A stretch of DNA of 64,000 nt from Phoronis australis (taxonomy: Eukaryota > Phoronida > Phoronidae), in assembly GCA_002633005.1 (NCBI GenBank), contig NMRA01000267.1, forward strand, positions 242,286-306,285, given 5' to 3'. Shown piece after piece: positions 55,143 through 64,000 of this stretch. The position numbers and the translations under genes are program-made. Within the stretch, counting starts at the first letter, position 1. Each line of letters begins with the position of its first letter. Under the pieces are notes generated by a model. That model worked only from the letters and a program-made list of their open reading frames with translations, was not told the origin of the DNA and made no database searches.

Positions 55143-55945
55143 ATAGATTATTACATGGCAAAGTCGTTATCCCCCGTTATCTAGAGCCCGAGGGTGATAA
55201 TTCTCCAAAATCCACGACGGCTCTAGATAAGGGGGATAACGGCTGAGAACATGTAATAATCTATTTATACAACATAATAAACGAGAAACATTGCAATGAA
55301 TCGGTTTAACTTTTCTGACTCTCCACGGCTTTGTAACTACTCTCTATGTCACAGGCCCGGGGTCGGAGGTCGTGAGCTTTTAAGAAAAGCCGGGCTATTT
55401 TTGTCAAAAAATGCTTTTACTCAAATCCAATTGAAAACTTAAATATAATAGAAATAAACTGAATTTATAAATTGAGGTTTGCCAACTATTATACCTTAAA
55501 ACACGTTTTTTTTTTCACGCTAAGCTTCGACCGGGAAATTATCGTCTGCTAAAGTAGGTTAACACTGGTAACTGAATATAATTCTCAAGTCAAAGATCCT
55601 GCCGACACGATACCCGCATTAAAACTGGAGATCGGTGATTTACAACTAAGAGGACATGAGAGAAAAATTTCACTGAATTAAGATATTATTTTTATTGAAA
55701 TTATGTGTCTTATTTTTCGTAGCGTATAAGTACAGTACAATGCGGTTTGTTGAACATGAAGTTATTGCGCGTGCTCATTTAAGTATTCTATTTTCACTCT
55801 TGATGACGTCAGTGGTAAAGTCGGCAACTCCAGCGTTCTGGGATCGACTCCGTCCTCGGTTTCCTGCTAAAACGTTATTTCACTAGTGAGATAACTTTAT
55901 GGGTTATTGCACGGTTGTATCTGCCATTTGACGCTAATATTGTGG
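55143..55945 (+). mobile_element. Composite foldback + tRNA-SINE repeat, copy C
   Basis: The same modules as at 35742-36612: foldback arms AGATTATTACATGGCAAAGT and AACATGTAATAATCT, central part, and a 3' tRNA-like module that is damaged (box A partly deleted near 55808). It ends TTATTGCACGGTTGTATC. Confidence 0.7.
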
Positions 55946-56427
55946 TATAATAAGTAGTTAGGGAACGCTCCTAGAGCCAACATGTCAGCCATATGATTTG
56001 AGGAAAGGGCTTGCCAACAAAAGATAAAGAATTAATGGCAGTAGCCAGTATCAAGACTATCACGGATTAAAGTTGCCAGACAACATCACAATTTCTTACG
56101 CATTTCTAAAACAATACATGCTTAAAACTCTTAGAAAAATACTCACAAACACCACTGACCTTGTAGTTTCTCATCTTTTCCCAAATACGTACATCACAGA
56201 TACTTTTTGCATCTAAACTTTATGAACGACAAACCTATTTGGATGCACTGCGATACATTATTAAGCAAAAACCGGAAGCCAGAGAAACGAAAGCCAAACG
56301 CATGCGTAAAACACATCCTGGATGCATTATTGGACAGATGCATTATTGGACACGACACCGCCATCCGCTGAGAGCCGTTCCTAAACCTAGCTGTCGGCTA
56401 CTCGACCCAGTAACGCTTACCAGTATA

Positions 56428-56651
56428 ATGAACATGTGATTGTTGCGCGTGCTCATTTTAAGTATTCTATTTTCACGTTCGATGACGTCAGCCGCTGAGT
56501 GGTGTAGTGGTAAAGGCGACGACTCGAAACTCTTAAGACCCGGGTTCGAATCCGGCCTCAGTTTCCAGCCAAAATGTTATTTAACTAGTGAGATAACTTT
56601 ATGGGTTGTTACACGGTTGTATCTGCCATTCGAGGCTATAATAAACACATA
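56428..56651 (+). mobile_element. Solo tRNA-derived SINE
   Basis: The 3' module of the composite repeat on its own. Box A is TGGTGTAGTGGTAAAG (near 56499) and box B is a perfect GGTTCGAATCC (near 56541). CTGAG and CTCAG at its ends can pair, but the anticodon arm does not form, so it is a SINE and not a tRNA. ATAATGA just outside both ends may be a target duplication. Confidence 0.68.
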
Positions 56652-56699
56652 TAATGAGTTCGCACGAAACTAAAATGGAAAATGTCAAATGTAATTTCA

Positions 56700-59300
56700 A
56701 GTTCAATTTCGTATGCAAGGACTACACCTCGGAAAAACTGGACTGAGAAAACAACGATGAGGTATGGCGAGAAGAGCTTAATTGGTGTTCCTTTGATCGT
56801 CTTTTCATTAGTTGCCTAAAACTAATCAAATAGTTCTGTTATCTTAATTTGTATCCATTTCATCACGTCTGTTGCATAAACAACAAGTTTAGTCTGCTAG
56901 CAACCTGTATGATGTCACTGTTGATTCACTCGAGTTTTGCTTGGGATTTGAAATGATTTGAAGTGCTGTGACTCTTAATTTGTCTTCCTGTCTACTGTCC
57001 ACTTATAGTTCTACTCTAGAAATAAACTTGTATGCACTGTGGTTACGGTGCCATATGTTTCAAAGAATATTATTCTTTCGTCCCGTCAAAAGTACAAAAT
57101 CGTCGTCGTTTTCGGAATGCTTAACTGAGCATTAGAAACCCAGCTATCTTTATGAAGACTATATATTTAGTATACAGCTTTGCACCAAAGCTAACTGAGC
57201 ATTAAATTATTCGCATGCAAATTATCAGGAAACTTTGTAAATACACATATCTGTATATCATCTTCATCTAGGTGAGGTACTTGACGCGTGATATTACAAC
57301 CAAAACTTTCTGGGAAAACTCGTTCTAATTTGGAAAGCAGTCTGGTGTTGTCCAGGAACATCAACAGTCTGACAATTTCCGCGGTAATCAGTTTCCGTTC
57401 CCCTGTAAAGGGAGTCAAGAACTGGCGATTCCGTAAATGCGGGAAAATTACAGTGTTTTTCCTGATTTTTTTTATCTAGAATTTTGCATTTGTAAATGCA
57501 AAATTTCAAATTTTCGGGTTAATGCAATAATGAAATAAGAATTACGTTGTTACAGAATCGACAAGTTACTAATTCTATTCACAGTTTGAAAAAAGACGTT
57601 ATTGAGGTGCATTTATAGTTGTTTATCATACATGATTCACCACAAATTGTGAAAGCCTGAATGTAATTAGGCTCCTCAAAACTCTAGATTTGCAACTAAA
57701 AGGAGATAGCCTAGCATTTCGAGAAAACGAGCTTTCTTATTATATGCACATCTTTGTTGATAACAAACCGGAACCGGGTGTGTACTCATTAGTGAATGTG
57801 AACATAATCGGGTGCAAAGGTATCCAGTCTAGCAAATTATCTTGGCACAGTAATTATACGTACATATTGAAAGTCAGAAATTACCAGGGATCTGTTTCAC
57901 GAAAATAATTTGAAACGTAAGACACTTCGCAATTGCTGACAAAACTAATAATGAGTTCAGTTCAGTCCAGAATTAATTAGTGGACATTATCTCAGTTACT
58001 AGCAATTTTGTGTATGCTCTCATATAATTTGCGAGTGAGATTTAATTATTTTTCGCAAATAGTTGTGTGAAGCATTAAACCAAATTCCTGTCTATACTGT
58101 TTACTGTTTTAATTGTATTTACTTGCTGAAGCTACTTTTTGTTGCGTTCTGACAAACACGCTGACCTTTAATTTATAGCAGCTACTATTTTGAAATTGCA
58201 TAGGCTTATCTGGACGTGGGTGTTTGGGAGGATGTCATAGTTTTGCCCGACCATAGGTGTAGCGGAATTTGACCCCCTCTGCTGGTTGTCACCAACTTAT
58301 CCCTTCCCCCGCTTGTCGATGAATCTTCCAGTCCCAAATTGTCCCTTACTCGGAACTGATATTTTGAGACAAAGAACATAACCAGCGTTAAGTCTAGGCT
58401 TGGAAAGTGACTCAAAAGTTTAGTCAGAAACTTTGTCTTAGGTTTATTTCAGAAAAATAATTAAGTCCCATTTCAGTAAAAATTCTAAGCTCTGCTGAGA
58501 TAATTTCTATAATTTCATGCATTTCACAGATTCAATGCAATTCCACACATGATGTATCAAAGAAGCTTATACGTGTAATTTAAACCATTGGTATCTACAA
58601 TCCCTCTCAAATGTTTTCATGAAGAAAAAAATAAATTCTGAACCTGTCTCTCAAAATATTTAGTTATTAATGTGAAAAACTGAAGTATTTACACGGAACA
58701 TTTTTTTCCAAAGCCAGATTGAGCTTTTAACATCGTTCCTATTTCTTCCGTCCAATTGTTGAACATGTTGCACTAATTCCCCCCTAAGGTTGGTAGAGTA
58801 GTTTTCTGTGCCCCTTTGGCCAGCACACTGAGTGAAATAAGTGCCACTGCCCAAATATGATTAAACAACCTGATCACTAAAGACTTAACTCAAGAGCACA
58901 AAATTTATAAAAATCCAAAGCAATTACATCCAATTCTGCAAATTTCACGGTTTTCATTCGCTCAAAGATAATCAAAGCATTTCGCAGCCACCAACACGAT
59001 TTTCTTAAGTTGCTACTGCTATGTCCCCAAAAGGCAGATTTCTTAAGTAAAATCAGTAAGATTATTTTTTATTTTTAAGGTAAAAATCATATCCTGAACG
59101 CATAAAGCTGTTGAGGGGTTCAGGTCTAGAGATCATTACTTGTAAATAACCAAGTTTCTGGTCGCTGTCTGCTTGGGTGAGCCCGTAAAGAGCAGAGTCA
59201 GCGCATTTATTATGCAATTCTTAGCGGACAATTTTCGTCAAAAATTTTACCAGATAGTTTTCATCAAAACGGAGAAAAGAAAAATGGATTTGTGAAGACA
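56700..59300. other. Stretch with no supported gene
   Basis: Short open frames only (57191-57418 minus, 57690-57908 plus). None shows a recognisable domain. Confidence 0.4.
59040..59205 (+). repeat. Direct repeat left of Kolobok-like copy 2
   Basis: The blocks TAAGTAAAATCAGTAAGATTAT, CCAAGTTTCTGG and AGAGTCAGCGCATTTAT recur in the same orientation and order at 61905-62055. Confidence 0.65.
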
Positions 59301-59303
59301 GGA

Positions 59304-59510
59304 TTAAGTAGTAGGCCTACCAGAGCCTCTTAAAAGACATTCATCTTCGAAGTGCCTTGAACAAATGTACAAAGTCTTATTGGTGAAACAACTGCCATTC
59401 ACGTTGACACAAGAAGTTAGCTTTTCTTCCCACAGACGATTATGGGGTCTTCGGATCTTGTGGAATCTAATCCCTTTGCATTTCGCGTGTGTGGCCAAAC
59501 AACCGGCCAT
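59304..59510 (-). CDS. THAP zinc-finger exon or pseudogene
   Basis: A 68-codon frame begins MAGCLATHAKCKGIRFHKI and ends in YICSRHFEDECLLRGSGRP. The Cys pair, KGIRFHKI strand, W and CxxHF match a C2CH THAP DNA-binding domain, found in P/Kolobok transposases and in host THAP proteins. The first Cys spacing (six residues) is wider than usual, and the AVPxxF box is missing at the end. It lies about 275 bases outside the Kolobok-like copy 2, so it may be a separate gene's first exon or debris of another transposon. Confidence 0.6.
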   Translation of the reverse strand: MAGCLATHAKCKGIRFHKIRRPHNRLWEEKLTSCVNVNGSCFTNKTLYICSRHFEDECLLRGSGRPTT

Positions 59511-59784
59511 GATTAGCAGACGACGTACTTGCCGGAAATTGCACCAGAAAATTTAGCCAGGTGTCGCCAGTGAATAATGACGTAAGGGCTTATGCATGAG
59601 ATTACAGATTTCGTCCATTGAAAGTATATGGATTTGGTGGTCCATTTACTATAGTCTATGGATGAATCAAGGTGTCACGTGTGAAGTCTCGTTTTTACGT
59701 ATCTCCGTGCCAAGTTAATGAATGTTATGAACAAGGTGGGCGATTAGGAATTGAACACAATAAAAAAACTTCAATAGTACTTAA

Positions 59785-61503
59785 AGGAGAATGCCACCCC
59801 AAAAAACAATCTGTTTTGTATCAATTTAGATCGAGTAGTTCTGCTTGATAACGGCAGGTTCGGTTGCGTTACCTGACACCTGACGGCCGACGGAGGTGTT
59901 GAAATTATCTAATGACGTAATTGGTTTCACACGCAGTCTGTTCAGCAACACGGGTTAAAGGTGTCAGCTTATCGCTCGAATTCATCGTTTAACACCAATA
60001 AATCAGCTAACTTCGACGTAAAACCCTTAAAAAATGCATCGAGTTCTTATAAAAACTTGTTGTTTTATTTCGCTGTTACGGATTTACTGGTATTTGGACA
60101 CACCGCAGCCTACAAAGTTCGGCAGGCCAATTTACCAAGGTCCGTAGCAGGAGTTTGGGGTCTGTTCGAATACAAATTCGAAGTATTCTTCCGTGAAATA
60201 CAGAAGGAGAACCTAGATCTGTGTTGTTTATACTTGTGATTTTTTGAGTTCTAAACACACAAAAGGCTTGTTATCCCGGCCAGTGGCTCGGAACCCGATC
60301 AAGCCCGTCGCGGCCGGACTGACTCGTTATCCCGGCCAGTGGCACGGAACCAGATCAGGCCCGTCGTGGCCACCGGGACTGGCACGAACATAAACCAGCT
60401 TGAGTTGGAAACTAAACCTCCAGTCACAAAAAGATTATAATAGTGTGCACGTAATTAATTATTTATGTGAATTAGCTCGTGACGAAACTGGAAATCTACT
60501 TACTTTTCGGGGGCCACGAAGTCGGGTTCCCCTTCCACAGACCGTCAGGGCAAAGGTTGTACAGTAACAATGATTTGAATAATGTATTTGTGTTTCTAAA
60601 TAAAGATTCCCCTAACATGTGACAATAGCATATAAAATCGAGTAATTGTTTCACAACAGCTTTCTGTCAGCAAACACTGAATTAGCATGCGCTCACACGG
60701 CCTCGGTGCTCTGTCAATTACCGTTGTTGCCGGCACCAAAAGCCGGTAACGCAGTGGTTTATTTATTGCTGGCTTCTCAAAACATTTGCACTCACGAACA
60801 CTCCAAGGCATTACAAATTGTATCCAATGAGACAGACTCTGTTTCAGTTTCATATAAGCTGCATTGGTTAGGATCATTTTAGGTTGAGAATAAGTCATTT
60901 TGAAACAGAACGCAGAATAATAAACGTCTACATTTCAACTCGCCGGAGCCAATCCCGACTTAGTCAAGAGCTCATCCGACGAAGGCTTCACAGATGGATC
61001 GTTAGGTTTTACAGGCTATCAGTTCGAACCGGAATACACTGATCAAGCAATACTAGAGAGGCGCCGTGAACATGCACAGAAGACGGAACGTATGGATAGT
61101 TCTTTGGTAAGCCGGAATTCGTCAGAGAAATCACTGTCGACGAAATGCCGGCCACAGACACGGAGATGTTTCACGTCCTCATACTTGCTATTAGCAGCAT
61201 ACCTTTCATTCTTCATTATCGCGAGTCACTTCCTAAGCATTTCGGGCTCTCGAAAAAGTCGAAAAAACGACATGCCCACTTTCTTCACAGCTTCATAGTT
61301 CGAACAAGCGGGAACCGATGCACCTCAATATAGCGGCATTCACTCTGCAGACGAACCACTGACGTCGCTTCGTCGCTTCTCACCTTCCTCATAGGTTAAC
61401 GCGACACCTCTCGGCAAGGTGAGGTCGACCGTATAAGAGGCGATGTGGATATAGACCGATTAAGACGGTAAAAAAGACTAATTAAATCGGGTAGCATTCT
61501 CCT
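59785..61503 (-). mobile_element. Kolobok-like THAP element, copy 2 (inverted)
   Basis: The inverted copy of 44356-46421. Its left end AGGAGAATGCCACCCC lies next to TTAA (59781-59784); the right end GGGTAGCATTCTCCT lies next to TCAA. On the minus strand near 61330-61100 it reads VPACSNYEAVKKVG, FFRLF, KWLA (frameshift) and RVCGRHFVDSDF, so the THAP finger is more complete here than in copy 1. The remaining coding capacity, including a 100-codon minus frame at 60596-60898, is broken and not recognised as a transposase core. Confidence 0.7.
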
Positions 61504-61539
61504 TCAAAATGAACTGTTTTGAACTGTATCTTACTGCTA

Positions 61540-61975
61540 CGTGAGAGTCTTATTAAAGCGTTTACTCCGTTACGTTGCTCCAAGAATTCACTTCAAGTGG
61601 AAGTGGATAGGCACGAGATAGTGGAATATTATAATAGATTATGTTTGATTTGCAATGATGGTCATGTAGAGGATGAATGCCACTTCCTGTTGATTTGCAA
61701 GGGATATGGTGAACTTAGGTCACTTTTTTGAAAGAAGTTCAATGGAAGCACTCAACTCAAGAATCCTGTTCATACCTCCTCTAAAAGCTAATCCAGATAT
61801 GTTTAGGTATTCTGCCCTTAAAATGGATTGACTGCGTGTACAAATGTGCTTGTTTAATTTCTGTTTATAGTACTTTGGGCCAGAGGCCTTTGATAGGGTC
61901 AGAGATTTCGTAAGTAAAATCAGTAAGATTATTCCTAAGGTAAAAACCATACCCTAGACGCGTAACGCTTTTAAC
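61540..61975 (+). pseudogene. LINE 3' end with C-terminal zinc-knuckle
   Basis: RLCLICNDGHVEDECHFLLIC followed by YGELRSLF is the typical Cys/His tail of CR1/L2-type LINE proteins. Coding then decays (LGPEAFDRVRDF). No RT remains upstream. Confidence 0.7.
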
Positions 61976-62055
61976 GTGTTCAGTTCTTGTTACTATTTCT
62001 CGTAACTAGCCAAGTTTCTGGTTTACCCCAAAATGTAGAGTCAGCGCATTTATGA
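61905..62055 (+). repeat. Direct repeat right of Kolobok-like copy 2
   Basis: The partner of 59040-59205, overlapping the end of the LINE tail. It suggests both are copies of the same LINE 3' region. Confidence 0.6.
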
Positions 62056-62059
62056 CGGG

Positions 62060-63480
62060 AGGGAGAGCGAAAGTGGCGGAGACACAGAAATGGGGACGCA
62101 GAAACTATGAGTACCAAACGTTTGACAAAGTCAAATTAATTCCCCATATACTACTATGTACCTTCTTATGGGCTTGAGTAAGTAGATCCGACCTGAAAAA
62201 ATCATATAACCAGTGTTGTTTTCGCTTTGGGCCGCGTTGAATACTCAACTTCAAATTTATCCGCTGGATATATTTAATTGTTGCGTGACATCAGGTGCAT
62301 CGTTCAACACTAACAACGTGGCGAGTGGCACTACGACGTCATTGTTGCGTATATTCAAGTGTGGTAAATATATGATAACAGTTTTATTACTTTTAATAGT
62401 TGCTTCCGTAAGGAAACGGGGGGAAATAACAGCTTTTCTTGTAGATTGTCTGTTGAGGTTGCCAGCTATTAGATCACGAAATCCAGCGTCAGAAACTAGT
62501 TCTGTGATTTGTTTTTCTTTCGTACGAATTCACGTGTCGTTTGTAAAGTGCAAAATCCAAGTTGAACGTCTTTAGGTTTTGTAAAGACATGTTTTTTGTC
62601 ATTTCCTACGGTATTACCAAAATATTCACATAGCCTATTTTGAAAACTCTTAACATGTAGGAGCAAGAGCGTCTTGAAATCTTTATTTTTCAACCTCCTG
62701 TGAGCTATTTTCATTTTTATTTCTGGTAAAATGATATTTTAAAAGTGATGTCCAAAAGAAGAGTTACTGACAATGAGTATGGGCAGTTTTGATATGAAAG
62801 TTGTAAAAAGATCATTAAAATAGAAAATACCTTTCTTTTTTGTTTGTTTGTTTGTTCGTGTTTTTTCTTTGCATTTCAGATTTCCTGTTGCAACGTACAA
62901 TGAAAACATAATAAAGCAAATTCATCGCTTGTCCAAATATATACATCTTTCAACTCTGTCGGTGGGCACAAGATCAAGGCAGTGTATGATAACACCATAT
63001 GCCCTATGTTGGACATTTTGTATTCATTAAATTGTGTCGATCGCTTTTAGTTGTTTTTGAATGACAGTACACGAGCAGTTCTTAAAATTTGTGTGACACA
63101 CGCAGCTCTGCAGAATACGGTACCCCCGGTACTGAGATGAACCAACTGGTTTACGTGGCACTTCACTGCACTGATGCTTTCCCGGAGCGCACGGTGTTTA
63201 TGTAGTCTCGGCTAGTTCCACGGTAATTAAAGGAGGAAATGTGAATCCCAGAAATTATGGTTGCGCCTTTTCGGAGTGCATCTTTATACTGTTGATGACT
63301 TTTGTTTAAGATACTGCCCTGTATTCATACAGTATAAAAAACATACCGGCTAAATCGTCCAAAGATGTGTTTATTGCACACGTATGTGCTTCAACCGATG
63401 CTAAAGCGCATGCTACTGCGTGATACCTGCATGCAGACTAGGCACGTAGGGAACCAGCGAGTAATCTCATTGGTTGCCGC
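62060..63480. other. Stretch with no supported gene
   Basis: AT-rich; contains a short (TTTG)n run near 62838. No domain was recognised in the open frames. Confidence 0.4.
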
Positions 63481-63489
63481 CATCATTGT

Positions 63490-64000
63490 GTCATGGACCG
63501 TGGCGACATCTAGCGGATGTGTGTGCGCTGACGAAGTACGCGTGGCGTCAACTACCATGGCCGATTTTAGTTTGTCAAATTCAAAATTGTGAAGCGTCTT
63601 TGTTTAAAATATTGAGCAGTGTAATGGAAAAATACGCGTAGGCAAAATATAAAGTTAATCAAGAAAAAAATTGGGCAGAAAAGATGATATAAATTACGAG
63701 ATATGCATCAACAGTAAGAAGGTAACTCAGCAATCAGGGGTTAGCAGGTGAAAGTTGGTAATCGGAGGGTGGAAAGATAAAGAACCTGGAGGATTTTGAC
63801 CAGGGGTAGGCTCGGGGAGATAATAAACATAAGATAGATCTGCTGAAGATGAGGTAGGAGCAAAAACGGGGAGTGGGGCTCCCCTCAATCAAAAAGTTTG
63901 TGGGGGGAGATAGCTTCCTGGCTCCAATATTCCAGGTGTTAATATTACTTAATTAACAATTAATTATTATAAGTTTCAACACACAAACTATGTTTTAAAA
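63490..64000 (+). repeat. Dispersed repeat, copy 2 (other copy at 26545)
   Basis: In the same orientation as 26545-26995. It shares TACCATGGCCGATTTTAG, GAGCAGTGTAATGGAAAAAT and AATATTCCAGGTGTTAATAT, with an extra insertion of about 80 bases around 63740-63830. It reaches the window edge. Confidence 0.75.

Larger units (their letters stand above)
53976..56354. mobile_element. 2.4 kb element with CGTGTCCAATAATGCAT termini
   Basis: The left end CGTGTCCAATAATGCATCTG and the complement of the right end are near identical and stay alignable past GCGCATGCGTT for about 70 bases. It contains a 76-bp tandem array, and a composite repeat (55143-55945) probably inserted later. No transposase was seen. 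Confidence 0.6.

Noticed and set aside
56488-56575. tRNA gene
   Set aside because: Box A and box B are present, but the anticodon arm does not fold and the same module occurs in a larger repeat, so it is a SINE.
57191-57509. Overlapping open frames of 60-75 codons on both strands
   Set aside because: No domain, and the frames are mutually antisense.
1-64000. CRISPR arrays, bacterial operons or a defence island
   Set aside because: No regular short repeats with unique spacers were seen, and the window is clearly eukaryotic.

Overview
This window reads as nuclear DNA of an animal. The genes are split by GT-AG introns, the sequence is AT-rich, and it is crowded with eukaryotic mobile elements: LINEs of RTE, CR1-like and L1-like type, Kolobok- and P-type THAP transposases, hAT-like and TTAA-flanked MITEs, and tRNA-derived SINE modules. 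A marine invertebrate (deuterostome or lophotrochozoan) is my best guess, from the repeat repertoire and the presence of a D-cysteine desulfhydrase-like gene. I cannot name the species.

Region 1 (about 1-24.5 kb, + strand) holds the main gene. It has nine exons with consistent splice phases that encode a 371-residue fold-type II PLP enzyme of the D-cysteine desulfhydrase / ACC deaminase family. Exon 1 (1237-1323) is separated from exon 2 by a 16.6 kb intron packed with repeats. A possible small two-exon gene lies inside that intron on the opposite strand, with a CR1-like LINE remnant. A long inverted repeat (about 80-584) lies just upstream of exon 1.

Region 2 (24.5-42 kb) is mostly mobile-element debris. 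It contains hAT-like MITEs, a 3.5 kb element with inverted termini and a TA duplication (31383-34897) that carries a split open frame, a composite foldback/SINE repeat, a LINE RNase H fragment (- strand), a P-element-like (THAP9-type) transposase pseudogene (- strand), and a 5'-truncated RTE retrotransposon ending in an ATGAG tandem tail with a putative target duplication.

Region 3 (42.8-43.8 kb) is an intronless rhodopsin-class GPCR of 316 residues, apparently intact.

Region 4 (44.3-64 kb) is again repeat-dominated. It has two inverted copies of a THAP-encoding, TTAA-flanked element (Kolobok-like). It also has an L1-like LINE broken by a nearly full-length CR1-like LINE on the other strand and by a TTAA MITE, several more inverted-repeat elements, a THAP-domain exon, and a LINE 3' end. 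A repeat at the right edge also occurs about 37 kb upstream.

Only the PLP enzyme and the GPCR look like intact host genes. Most other coding signal is transposon-derived and broken by stops or frameshifts. I found no CRISPR arrays, rRNA genes or genuine tRNA genes.
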